The position numbers and the translations under genes are program-made. The notes under the pieces were generated by a model. It had not been told where the DNA came from. It did not search any database and saw nothing but the letters and a program-made list of their open reading frames with translations. From Bacteroides sp. (GTDB lineage: Bacteria > Bacteroidota > Bacteroidia > Bacteroidales > Bacteroidaceae), in assembly GCA_020861095.1 (NCBI GenBank), contig JAJBTC010000220.1, positions 1 through 34,240 on the forward strand: a DNA stretch of 34,240 nucleotides, in the 5' to 3' direction. The stretch's first letter is position 1. The number at the start of each line of letters is the position of its first letter. This document shows positions 25,057 through 33,630 of this stretch, one piece after another.

Positions 25057-27465
25057 ATGACCTGTACGAAAAAACACCTCCTTCTCCTGTTGTTGCTCCT
25101 GCCCGGATTGCTTCCGGCAGCACATGCACAGAAAAAAAATCCGATCTACCGGAAGGGATGGATCGACCTCAATAAAAATGGTAAAATGGATGTATACGAG
25201 GACCCCTCGGCACCCATTGAAGACCGCATCGCCGATCTGCTCTCTCAGATGACCCTCGAAGAAAAGACCTGCCAGCTGGCCACCTTATACGGATACCGCC
25301 GGGTAGCCAAAGACGAGCTACCTACTCCGGGCTGGAAAAACGAGATCTGGAAAGACGGCATTGCCAACATAGACGAACACCTCAACGGCCTGGTGCCTAC
25401 GCAATACTCTTACCCTTTCAGCAAACACGCCGAGGCGATCAACACGGTGCAGCGCTGGTTTGTAGAGGAGACACGCCTGGGCATCCCGGTAGACTTCAGC
25501 AACGAGGGTATCCATGGGCTCAATCACGACCGTGCCACTCCGCTGCCCGCGCCCATTGCCATCGGCTCTACCTGGAACAAAGACCTGGTGCGTCAGGCGG
25601 GTATCATCGCCGGACGGGAAGCGAAAGCGCTGGGTTATACGAATGTGTATGCTCCGATCTTAGACCTGGCACGTGACCCACGCTGGGGACGTGTGTTGGA
25701 GTGCTACGGCGAAGAACCTTATCACGTGGCCACCCTGGGCCGGGAGATGGTACTGGGCATACAATCGCAGGGCGTAGCGGCTACGCTCAAACATTACGCG
25801 GTATACAGTGTACCTAAAGGCGGACGCGACGGACACGCGCGTACCGACCCGCATGTGGCACCGCGCGAAATGCACCAGCTTCACCTCTATCCCTACCGCA
25901 AGATCATCCGTGAAGCACGCCCGATGGGAGTAATGAGCAGTTACAACGACTACGACGGTATACCGGTATCGGGAAGCTACTATTTCCTGACCGAACTGCT
26001 GCGGGAGAAATTCGGTTTCGACGGGTATGTGGTTTCGGACAGCGAAGCTGTAGAATTCGTCTACAGCAAACACCGGGTAGCCGGAGATATGAAAGGCGCG
26101 GTGAAAGAGGTAGTGGAAGCGGGGATGAATGTAAAGACCAACTTCACCCATCCTTCTGACTTTATCCTGCCACTGCGCGAACTGGTGGAAGAGGGAAGTG
26201 TATCCATGCAGACGCTTGATCGCAACGTGGCCGATGTACTGCGGGTGAAATTCCGTTTAGGTCTGTTTGACCAACCTTATGTAGAAGATCCCAAAGCAGC
26301 CGACCGTATTGTGGCATCACCGGATACCAGAGACTTCGAACGTCAGATGGCCCGCGAATCGCTGGTATTGCTGAAGAACGAAAACAACCTGCTCCCTCTG
26401 GATCTGAGCAACTACAGGAATATCTTAGTGACGGGTCCGCTTGCCACCGATACCACGGCTTATGTGAGCCGTTACGGTCCGCAGAATATGCGCGTGACGC
26501 ATGTATTGAAAGGAATACAGGAATATGCCGCAGGCCGTGCTACAGTCAACTATGTACCAGGCTGCGCAGTGGTAGACGAGACCTGGCCCGAAAGTGAGAT
26601 CATCCCTACCCCGCTCACCGCAGGAGAAGAGGCACAGATCCGCGAAGCGGTAGAGCAGGCCCTGCTTTCGGACGTAGTGATTGCCGTGTTGGGTGAAGAC
26701 GAACACCGGGTAGGTGAGAGCAAATCGCGTACGGGACTGGGACTGCCGGGCAGACAATTCCAACTGTTGCAAGCTCTGCAGGCTACCGGAAAACCGATTG
26801 TACTGGTACTTATCAACGGGCAACCGCTGACGATCAACTGGGAAAACCGCTATATCCCGGCCATCCTCAAGGCGTGGTTCCCCAGCCCGGTAGGAGGACA
26901 TGCCATCGCGGAGACACTCTTCGGAGACTATAACCCGGGCGGTAAACTGAGTGTGACTTTCCCGAAAAGCCTGGGACAGATCGAACTGAATTTCCCTTTC
27001 AAGCCGGGATCACACGCCGGACAGCCGGGAGATGGCCCCAACGGATACGGAAAGACAGCTGTCGTAGGCCCGCTGTATCCTTTCGGCTACGGCCTGAGCT
27101 ACACGACATTTGCCTATAACAACCTGAAGGTAACACCTTCGCAACAGGGGATACAAGGGGATGTAGAGGTTTCTTTTGAAGTGACCAATACCGGACAGCG
27201 CACCGGCGACGAGGTGGTACAGCTATACGTACGTGACAAACTAAGCTCGGTGATCGCCTACGACTCACAATTGCGTGGCTTCGAACGCGTCACCCTGCAA
27301 CCCGGCGAAACACGTACCGTACACTTCACGCTGACACCTGCCGATCTGGAGATGTTAGATAAAGACATGCACTGGATCGTGGAACCCGGCGAATTCGACG
27401 TACTGATAGGCAGCAGTTCCGAAGACATCCGTCTGACACAGACATTCGAAATGATACAACGCTGA
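25057..27465 (+). CDS. GH3 beta-glycosidase, secreted, with EF-hand-like loop
   Basis: This second family 3 glycoside hydrolase has 802 residues. A cleavable signal ends near AHAQ (24-25), so the protein is probably periplasmic. Residues 37-48 read DLNKNGKMDVYE, matching an EF-hand calcium loop at ligand positions 1, 3, 5, 9 and 12. The barrel contains NEGIHGLNHDRAT (149-161), LARDPRWGRVLECYGEEP and LKHYAVYSVPKGGRDGHARTD. The nucleophile is Asp328 in YVVSDSEA. The alpha/beta domain has VIAVLGEDEHRVGESKSRTGLGLPG, with the likely acid/base glutamate, and a C-terminal fibronectin III-like domain. It differs clearly from the first GH3, so this is not a recent duplication; the substrate is probably a different linkage or sugar. 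Confidence 0.93.
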   Translation: MTCTKKHLLLLLLLLPGLLPAAHAQKKNPIYRKGWIDLNKNGKMDVYEDPSAPIEDRIADLLSQMTLEEKTCQLATLYGYRRVAKDELPTPGWKNEIWKDGIANIDEHLNGLVPTQYSYPFSKHAEAINTVQRWFVEETRLGIPVDFSNEGIHGLNHDRATPLPAPIAIGSTWNKDLVRQAGIIAGREAKALGYTNVYAPILDLARDPRWGRVLECYGEEPYHVATLGREMVLGIQSQGVAATLKHYAVYSVPKGGRDGHARTDPHVAPREMHQLHLYPYRKIIREARPMGVMSSYNDYDGIPVSGSYYFLTELLREKFGFDGYVVSDSEAVEFVYSKHRVAGDMKGAVKEVVEAGMNVKTNFTHPSDFILPLRELVEEGSVSMQTLDRNVADVLRVKFRLGLFDQPYVEDPKAADRIVASPDTRDFERQMARESLVLLKNENNLLPLDLSNYRNILVTGPLATDTTAYVSRYGPQNMRVTHVLKGIQEYAAGRATVNYVPGCAVVDETWPESEIIPTPLTAGEEAQIREAVEQALLSDVVIAVLGEDEHRVGESKSRTGLGLPGRQFQLLQALQATGKPIVLVLINGQPLTINWENRYIPAILKAWFPSPVGGHAIAETLFGDYNPGGKLSVTFPKSLGQIELNFPFKPGSHAGQPGDGPNGYGKTAVVGPLYPFGYGLSYTTFAYNNLKVTPSQQGIQGDVEVSFEVTNTGQRTGDEVVQLYVRDKLSSVIAYDSQLRGFERVTLQPGETRTVHFTLTPADLEMLDKDMHWIVEPGEFDVLIGSSSEDIRLTQTFEMIQR

Positions 27466-27508
27466 TTCCCTGCATCACAACCAACCGGAATCTGTCCATA
27501 TATCCTGT

Positions 27509-27533
27509 TGGAGACGCACGATGTGTGTCTCCA
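27509..27533. repeat. GAGACGC-type palindrome between GH3 and the GH-A gene
   Basis: TGGAGACGCAC and GTGTGTCTCCA form an 11-bp stem with one G-T pair around a three-base loop, 43 bases after the GH3 stop. The stem matches the GAGACGCA/TGCGTCTC palindromes found repeatedly at 32880-34135. No T tract follows, so this is a dispersed repeat rather than a standard terminator. Confidence 0.65.
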
Positions 27534-27619
27534 CAGTGCAACTCGCATGCAGGTAGGGATTATATGGAGTATAGATGTTTATCCAGATTTTATCAGAATC
27601 ACCAGACCATTTTTCCGAT

Positions 27620-29041
27620 ATGAAACGAATATATCTACCTATCGCCTGTGCACTTCTCTTCTTGCCGGGAAGTGAAAGCGCCTTCGCACAAAAAAACAAG
27701 ACCGTATCCGTACCTACCCGGCAAAACGCGCTGGACAGTGTATGGACCTCTTACGAAGCCACTACCGTACAAGGACTGTATCGCTACAGATCCGGTAAAG
27801 AACCTGCCCTCTCCCGCTTCGGCGGATATATGACCGACCGGCAGGAGGCCACCGGTTTTTTCCGTACGCAGCAGATAGATGGACGCTGGTGGATCATTGA
27901 TCCGGAAGGGTATCCCTTCCACCACCGGGCCACAGTAGCCATGAGCCCCGGAACGTCTGAACGACAGAAAACTGCCTTCGCGGAGAAATTCGGTTCGGAC
28001 GCGGTCTGGGCTACCGCTGAGTCGCAACGCCTGCGCGGGTACGGATTCAACGGAGCAGGAGCCTGGTCGGCCACAGAAGACATCCGTAACAGTGAACATC
28101 CGCTGGTATATACTGTGATTGTGAGTCCGATGGGCAGTTACCGCAACCAGCACGTCCGTCGCTACGGGGGCAGTTACCCCGTGGCCGGATGGCAGGGCTA
28201 CCGTTTCGACCTGCCGATGGTATTCGATAGAGAATTTGACGAATATATTGAAAAAGCCATCGCCCCTCTGGCGCGGTACAAAGACGATCCGTACCTGCTG
28301 GGATACTTCACCGACAACGAACTTCCCTGGTACACCGATGCGTTAGACCGCCACCTCAACCTGCTTGCTAAAGACGAACAGGGATACATAGCCGCCAAAG
28401 AATGGCTGGATGCCCGCAAAGGCAGAGATGCCGGACCGGAAGATATCACCGAAGAAGATCGCCTGGAATTCAGTGCCTACTTCTTCGAAACCTATATGAA
28501 GAAAGTGACCGATGCCCTGCGCTGGGCAGACCCCAACCATCTCTATCTCGGCTGTCGGTTCAATCAGGAAAAGAACCAGGAGCTGACCAACCCGTATATC
28601 TTTGCCGTAGCAGGGAAATACATGGACATTGTCTCCATCAATCACTACCGCAAGTGGCAACCCGAACAGGAGCAGATGAACCAATGGGGCGAATGGGTCG
28701 GAAAGCCTTTTCTGATCACCGAATGGTATACCAAAGGGGAAGACTCCGGACTACCCAACGAGACAGGAGCGGGATGGAATGTACCTACGCAAAACGACCG
28801 GGGACTTTTCTACGAGAACTTCACCCTGGAACTGCTGCGCAACCCGCATTCGGTAGGGTGGCACTGGTTTCGCTACCAGGACAACGACCCGGAGGACCTC
28901 ACCACCGATCCGTCCAACCGCGATTCCAACAAAGGCGTGTTTGACAGCGATTATGAGCCCTGGGAGCCTCTGCTCCGACGGATGGCAACTGTCAACAAGC
29001 AGGTATATTCCCTGATCCGCTATTTCGATGCTAAAAAATAA
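27620..29041 (+). CDS. clan GH-A glycoside hydrolase, GH50/agarase-like
   Basis: This 473-residue secreted enzyme looks like a retaining clan GH-A barrel, closest by eye to GH50 beta-agarases and their relatives. Start 27620 gives a signal MKRIYLPIACALLFLPGSES ending near AFAQ; a longer reading adds 15 non-family residues. Family-like segments are RWWIIDPEGYPFHHRATVA (89-107), LRGYGFNGAGAWS (138-150), GYFTDNELPW with likely acid/base Glu234, NHLYLGCRF (306-314), and KPFLITEWY with likely nucleophile Glu368, followed by VGWHWFRYQDND. It follows the second GH3 by 154 bp. Agarose as a substrate is not implied: gut Bacteroidales carry many relatives of unknown specificity. Family assignment is moderate. 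Confidence 0.7.
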   Translation: MKRIYLPIACALLFLPGSESAFAQKNKTVSVPTRQNALDSVWTSYEATTVQGLYRYRSGKEPALSRFGGYMTDRQEATGFFRTQQIDGRWWIIDPEGYPFHHRATVAMSPGTSERQKTAFAEKFGSDAVWATAESQRLRGYGFNGAGAWSATEDIRNSEHPLVYTVIVSPMGSYRNQHVRRYGGSYPVAGWQGYRFDLPMVFDREFDEYIEKAIAPLARYKDDPYLLGYFTDNELPWYTDALDRHLNLLAKDEQGYIAAKEWLDARKGRDAGPEDITEEDRLEFSAYFFETYMKKVTDALRWADPNHLYLGCRFNQEKNQELTNPYIFAVAGKYMDIVSINHYRKWQPEQEQMNQWGEWVGKPFLITEWYTKGEDSGLPNETGAGWNVPTQNDRGLFYENFTLELLRNPHSVGWHWFRYQDNDPEDLTTDPSNRDSNKGVFDSDYEPWEPLLRRMATVNKQVYSLIRYFDAKK

Positions 29042-29053
29042 CATCCCGCAAAA

Positions 29054-29077
29054 ACCGGCAGATCCGCATCTGCCGGT
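29054..29077. terminator. bidirectional terminator between GH-A and GH2 genes
   Basis: ACCGGCAGAT and ATCTGCCGGT form a perfect 10-bp stem with loop CCGC, 12 bases after the GH-A stop. On the minus strand the stem is followed by five T, a good terminator for the convergent GH2 gene; on the plus strand the trailing CATTATTCA is weaker. Confidence 0.8.
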
Positions 29078-29195
29078 CATTATTCAATAGGTGGCTCTAT
29101 ATTTTCTCATTCACCTCTGTATAATGATCCCGCAAAAGCACCATACAAAGAATGGTAAACTCTCTGGCTCCGTCTCCTATGCTCCCTGACACATT

Positions 29196-32066
29196 TTATT
29201 CATCCTCATAAGAGATATTGCCCAATGTACGTATCCGGTTCGTTTCTACCGGCTGTGAAAAAAGTTCTTCCAACTCTGTCACACTCAGTTCCCATCCGGG
29301 TTGGAAATCTTCCGAGACCATATAATCCAGCAACGCTCCATACAACTGACGGGCTTCCGGATATTCACTTACAGCAGCCAGATCGGACATACAGATCAGT
29401 AAGCTACCTTCTCCGATACGGAATTCGAACAGGAAACCTAATTTATGATTTCGCTCCACATTATCAATCACCTGGATCAAAGGTTTATACCCTGCGGGAA
29501 GCCTGTCGAGGATCAGAGGGCGACTCTGCTTCACCATCGGATACCACTGCCAGTTGGTGTGCCTATCAGTCGGAAAGGTACGGAACACCGGATGCCCGGG
29601 ATCCATAAGCAGTCCCAGGGTACCGGGCGAAACCGGTTTACCGGCCCACTCGGCAATGGATCTGAACATACGATAGTTCCAGTAATCGGTCTGGAACAAT
29701 CCACCCACCGTCACTTCTGTATAGTTCTCTAAGGAAGGGAACCACAAGACTTTCCCTCCTTCACTGAGTCGGGTGATCATAGAGTCATCCAGGCGGTGAG
29801 CGATATGGATGTTATTTTCAGTATCCTTGACACAGATAGATTGCGGATAGACCCACAACGGATACTGATTGTGATAGGGAGTACCCGGTATATCCAGGCG
29901 CAAAGTAAGTTTCACAGCGTCTTTGATCCCGGAAAGATCCGAAAGCAGATCACCTACCGGAGCAAGCGTCCCCTGCGGGATCCGCAACTCCCAGCTACCG
30001 CCATCCAACACCGTATCGTCCGGATCTGTAAGGGTCCAGTTCAGAGAAGTATCCGTGATCGCACCGGAAGAATAATTTGCAATTTCCACCGTTCCGCTCA
30101 ACGTCTCATTCGTGGTATAACAGAACTTAGGAGTGACAAACAGAGGTACTACCTCACTGCAGAACTGACGCCACTCTGCGGGAGTGACCAGACCTTTGCT
30201 CTCCATAAACGCATCCAACACTCCCACAAACGCGGATCCCTGTCCGGGATAGTCCTGCAGGTCTAATAACTGAAACCCGGCCAGTCCCGGCGTACGCAAT
30301 CCCATTTCTATATCCGCCCGGTAAAGTTCCACTGCCCATTTACCAGAAGCCAGGAAAAAGTCATGCGCCTGATCGGCCATACCAGCCTCCTCCAGCCGTT
30401 TCTTAAATACTTCATAATTGCGGGGCTTCAGCACACCGGTATACTTATCTATCTCCCGATAATCGGGGTATATCTGGAACTGCCCCGTCTCGTGACTGAT
30501 GACAGGTATGGAACATTGCTCCACCGCTGTGCGGAAGTTCATCTCCGAATTGGGATATGTATGGTTGATATACCCTCCCTCTTCGGCATCTACAAAAGAG
30601 AACGAACCACGGGTATGATTGGCATAGATATTCTCTCCCGGCACCCGGCAGGTAGTGAAATAGTCGTCTCCCTCCGCGGGTCCCATATAGCCCAGGAAAT
30701 TATTGGACCCGGTGGCATAGAGGTGTCGCTGATCCATGGCGCGGAACTGTGCGATCATCTCTTTCATATCTTCCTGCTCGCCCCACAATTCATTGCCGAT
30801 GGCAAACATCACAAACGAAACATAGTTGCTGTACTGCTTCTGGATCTCTATCCCCTCCCGGAGCAGGAAATCGTACAACAAAGAATCTTCTTTCTGAAGA
30901 GCACCCCAGAACGAAAGTTCCGGCTGGAGATAGATCCCCTCCCGGTCGGCTGCCTCAAAACAGGCCCTGGGCGGGCACCACGAGTGGAAACGGTAGTGAT
31001 TAATACCATAGGCACGGGCCGTACGGAAATAATCGGTCCACGTCTCCACATCCATAGCCGTGTGCCCGGTGAGCGGGAAGACACAGGCATCGTGTTTTCC
31101 ACGCAGGAAAGTCGTCAGCCCATTGATGGTGAACTGTGTATCCTTTGCCGCGAATTCCCTGATGCCGAAAACTATACTTTCCCGGTCGTAGACCCCTTTT
31201 CCTTCCAACGTAGCTGTAAGGCGGTACAAAGCCGGATCGAACTCACTCCACAAAAGCATAGCACTTCCCATAGGAATCTCTATACTCATTTTACCCGCCG
31301 CAGCGACCACAGGATGCGACACCCGTACCCGATGCTTCTTATCGGTATTGAAAGACTGTATATCCAGAGAAACAGTAGTGCCGGAAGGCAATCCTTCCCC
31401 GGCCGGAGTATGTATATCCAACTCTACCCGTACGGTAGAAGTCTGCGGAGAAGTATAGGCCTGTATGTCCCGGAAGTGATACACAGGCTTGGCCTCCAGG
31501 ACAATCTCCCCGATGATCCCGTTCCAGTTGGTCTGGGTAGATTCGGTACATGCATGCGAATTATCTAAGATCTGCGGAGGAAGGGCTTCCCCGTTGTCTA
31601 CCTGGATGGTCAGTGTGTGCTGGCCCGGAGTGAGCCAACTGCTCAGATCGTATACCTGCTGGCCGGAAATAAAATCGGAAGCACCCATATAGGTATCATC
31701 CAGCCATACCTTAGTGGCACGGGTACGTTCCAGTCTCAACTCCACTACGTGCCCCTCCCAATCCGAAGGAATATCTACCTGTTTCTGATACCAGGCCTTC
31801 CCCACGTAACGATATTCCCGGGAGAGATAGGTAGTCTCTTCCAGGTCGGTATTCGGTTCTCCCTTCCGGTTGGTATCCATAGTGCCGGGCAACTCTACCG
31901 AATCGTCTAAGACCCGTACAAACCACGCTTCCTCTTCTCCCACCCCTTCCGGGTCTGTACGGAAGCCCCAACTTCCGGCCAGCGAGATCTGTTTCCTGCT
32001 TTCCGGAGCACCACAAGCACTGATCAACCCTACGATCAGCAACAAAGACAGATAGTTTTTCATCAT
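29196..32066 (-). CDS. GH2-family glycoside hydrolase lipoprotein
   Basis: This 956-residue protein has the GH2 layout: a signal with lipobox ISAC (Cys18), a jelly-roll sugar-binding domain (about 27-195, with VELRLERTRATKVWLDDTYMG), an immunoglobulin-like domain (about 200-305), then the catalytic barrel. The likely acid/base is Glu426 in FAIGNELWGE and the likely nucleophile Glu526 in PVISHETGQF. The long C-terminal region (600-956) adds beta domains. GH2 enzymes include beta-galactosidases, glucuronidases and mannosidases; the sequence does not settle which. It is convergent with the GH-A gene, sharing a terminator, so it must have its own promoter, which I did not find. Confidence 0.88.
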   Translation of the reverse strand: MMKNYLSLLLIVGLISACGAPESRKQISLAGSWGFRTDPEGVGEEEAWFVRVLDDSVELPGTMDTNRKGEPNTDLEETTYLSREYRYVGKAWYQKQVDIPSDWEGHVVELRLERTRATKVWLDDTYMGASDFISGQQVYDLSSWLTPGQHTLTIQVDNGEALPPQILDNSHACTESTQTNWNGIIGEIVLEAKPVYHFRDIQAYTSPQTSTVRVELDIHTPAGEGLPSGTTVSLDIQSFNTDKKHRVRVSHPVVAAAGKMSIEIPMGSAMLLWSEFDPALYRLTATLEGKGVYDRESIVFGIREFAAKDTQFTINGLTTFLRGKHDACVFPLTGHTAMDVETWTDYFRTARAYGINHYRFHSWCPPRACFEAADREGIYLQPELSFWGALQKEDSLLYDFLLREGIEIQKQYSNYVSFVMFAIGNELWGEQEDMKEMIAQFRAMDQRHLYATGSNNFLGYMGPAEGDDYFTTCRVPGENIYANHTRGSFSFVDAEEGGYINHTYPNSEMNFRTAVEQCSIPVISHETGQFQIYPDYREIDKYTGVLKPRNYEVFKKRLEEAGMADQAHDFFLASGKWAVELYRADIEMGLRTPGLAGFQLLDLQDYPGQGSAFVGVLDAFMESKGLVTPAEWRQFCSEVVPLFVTPKFCYTTNETLSGTVEIANYSSGAITDTSLNWTLTDPDDTVLDGGSWELRIPQGTLAPVGDLLSDLSGIKDAVKLTLRLDIPGTPYHNQYPLWVYPQSICVKDTENNIHIAHRLDDSMITRLSEGGKVLWFPSLENYTEVTVGGLFQTDYWNYRMFRSIAEWAGKPVSPGTLGLLMDPGHPVFRTFPTDRHTNWQWYPMVKQSRPLILDRLPAGYKPLIQVIDNVERNHKLGFLFEFRIGEGSLLICMSDLAAVSEYPEARQLYGALLDYMVSEDFQPGWELSVTELEELFSQPVETNRIRTLGNISYEDE

Positions 32067-32164
32067 TTTCTTCCCGATTATTCAGAACCTGTTGATTTCT
32101 CTTTAGAAATCCGGAACAGCCTGATCGTTTTCATTCTTTGGAAGTTATGCAGATTATCTACATT

Positions 32165-32713
32165 CTACTTTTCTCTATGTATAGAAAAATCCGCATCTAC
32201 CCGCATATCACCTGCCCCGGCAGAAGCGACTTTCTGAAAAGCAAGTCTCTCCGTTCCGTTACGGACATGAATGATACCACAATACGTATACCCATGTTTC
32301 CGGAGGATATGCTGCATCACTTTGTTATCCCGGTGAGTATCTACACGTACATTGCCATACTGTGCGAAGCACCAGTCGAAACAACAATCTGCCACCCCTT
32401 TCCCTTTTCCCGAACCTGCCAGACGGTGGATCACCCCATAAGGTTCTTCATTGAGCCAGGAACCTTCATAGATCGTATGATAATTAGGTTCCGGCGAAGG
32501 CATGAAACAAAAGGTCCCCAGGATCTCTCCCTTCTCTCCCGTGCAAACGTAACTAACTTCCTTCTCTATATCTTTCCGGATCAGTTCGCGGGAAGGATAT
32601 CCATTGACCCACTGACTTGCATTGCCTGTCCGTCGCATAAACTCTGCCGCTTTGCCATATATATCCATAACAACGTCCAATTCATCAATACGGGTTTTTC
32701 TTATCTTCATCAT
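32165..32713 (-). CDS. GNAT family N-acetyltransferase
   Basis: This is a 182-residue acetyl-CoA-dependent acyltransferase. The start MMKIRKTRIDELDVVMDIY is the usual GNAT first strand and helix. The acetyl-CoA loop is in VIHRLAGSGKGKGVADCCFDW, where the SGKGKG segment matches the pyrophosphate-binding pattern. The segment VRVDTHRDNKVMQHILRKHGYTYCGIIHV covers the last strand and helix of the fold. The C-terminal 20 residues go past the fold and are not family-like. The acceptor is unknown. A candidate -7 element is 33 bases upstream. It is monocistronic and seems unrelated to the hydrolases. Confidence 0.88.
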   Translation of the reverse strand: MMKIRKTRIDELDVVMDIYGKAAEFMRRTGNASQWVNGYPSRELIRKDIEKEVSYVCTGEKGEILGTFCFMPSPEPNYHTIYEGSWLNEEPYGVIHRLAGSGKGKGVADCCFDWCFAQYGNVRVDTHRDNKVMQHILRKHGYTYCGIIHVRNGTERLAFQKVASAGAGDMRVDADFSIHREK

Positions 32714-32745
32714 TTATATACGTATGAATTAAGTTTGAAGCATCC

Positions 32746-32753
32746 CAAAGATA
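32746..32753 (-). promoter_or_regulatory. candidate -7 element for the GNAT gene
   Basis: On the minus strand this reads TATCTTTG, matching TAnnTTTG, 33 bases before the start. The -33 element is not evident. Confidence 0.45.
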
Positions 32754-32895
32754 AAGCAATATTCTGGCTTCTCCATACACCGCGAGCATTTTTCAAAGAG
32801 CATGGGAATACTTCATAAAAAGACTGACACTATGTTATCCAAAACTGACACTATGGTGAGAGAAAGGATATGATTTACACGTAGAGACGCAAAGA

Positions 32896-32930
32896 GATTT
32901 ACGATTTACCGATTTACGATGTACGATTGA
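32896..32930. repeat. ATTTACGATTTAC repeat stretch
   Basis: GATTTACGATTTACCGATTTACG followed by ATGTACGATTGA gives three to four imperfect copies of GATTTAC. It is the third occurrence in the window and here it abuts a GAGACGC half-site (32881-32891). Confidence 0.65.
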
Positions 32931-32989
32931 AATTACAGAAAGGATATGTTTGTAAATCCCTATGCGTACCCTTTTATAGGCAAACATAC

Positions 32990-33009
32990 GAGACGCATAG
33001 TTGCGTCTC
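32990..33009. repeat. GAGACGCA/TGCGTCTC palindrome
   Basis: A perfect 8-bp inverted repeat with a four-base centre TAGT. It is the clearest member of the dispersed GAGACGC family. Confidence 0.75.
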
Positions 33010-33257
33010 CGCAATTCAGATCCAATACAGGCAACCCTCTGATAAAACTACCTAAGATCAACGGGGATATATTAAAAAGTCAATGGTTTTTGTCTGAGAT
33101 ATAGATTGAATCAGAGAGTAGTGGATATTGTATAAATACCGGATCCTATTTATACATCCTGCACTGCACACGTATGCCGCGGAGACGCACGCCGTGCAGT
33201 AGTGTCCGGAAAATATGTTAAGATTTACGGAACTATCCAACTGTCACTCATCTAGTC

Positions 33258-33384
33258 TGAAAGCCCGGAGGGCTTTCATGTGCATAACTCTCTCTGAAAG
33301 CCTGAAGTGACTTTACGGTCTCTCTCTGAAAGTCTGAAGTGACTTTACGGTACATAACTCTCTTTGAAAGCCTGAAGGGCTTTA
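33258..33384. repeat. four imperfect tandem TGAAAGCC palindrome units
   Basis: Units begin at 33258, 33295, 33327 and 33365, spaced 37, 32 and 38 bp. The outer two are good palindromes (9-bp stem in the first, TGAAAGCCC with GGGCTTTCA); the inner two have decayed right arms (GTGACTTTA). Linkers share TGTGCATAACTCTCT-like sequence. Confidence 0.75.
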
Positions 33385-33394
33385 ATGTGCATAA

Positions 33395-33431
33395 CCCCCA
33401 GTGAAGCGTAGCATAGCGGAGCGACTGGGGG
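33395..33431. repeat. repeat B (CCCCCAGT..ACTGGGGG)
   Basis: A 37-bp element with 8-bp perfect ends and an interior of AGCG/GCGG motifs. Its inverted relative is at 33581-33630. Confidence 0.8.
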
Positions 33432-33450
33432 TAGTGATCGACCTTTTATC

Positions 33451-33472
33451 TTCAACCCCAAAGTGGGTTGAA
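33451..33472. repeat. repeat C (TTCAACCC..GGGTTGAA)
   Basis: A 22-bp palindrome with 8-bp arms and a six-base centre CAAAGT; inverted partner at 33539-33560. Confidence 0.8.
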
Positions 33473-33538
33473 TGATTCTATCCTGAATAAAACCAGGTAA
33501 AATCATACTCATGCTATGTAGAATGGAGTTTTTCTATA

Positions 33539-33560
33539 TTCAACCCGCTTTGGGGTTGAA
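33539..33560. repeat. repeat C', inverted copy of C
   Basis: TTCAACCC and GGGTTGAA arms around GCTTTG. The reverse complement differs from C at one position only. Confidence 0.8.
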
Positions 33561-33580
33561 GAGATGTGTATCCGTGACTA

Positions 33581-33630
33581 CCCCCAGTCGCTTCGTTACG
33601 GGCAAAGCCCTTACTTCGCTTCACTGGGGG
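33581..33630. repeat. repeat B', inverted copy of B with an insert
   Basis: The 50-bp element has the same CCCCCAGT/ACTGGGGG ends as B in inverted order (CGCTTC near one end, CGCTTCACTGGGGG at the other), with an additional internal GGGCAAAGCCC hairpin not present in B. Confidence 0.8.

Noticed and set aside
30363..31568. A 401-codon plus-strand frame antisense to GH2
   Set aside because: Same reasoning: no motif, fully inside a recognisable gene.
33258..33384. A CRISPR-like pattern of spaced repeats
   Set aside because: Units are palindromes only 32-38 bp apart, the linkers are similar to one another rather than unique spacers, and no cas gene is present.
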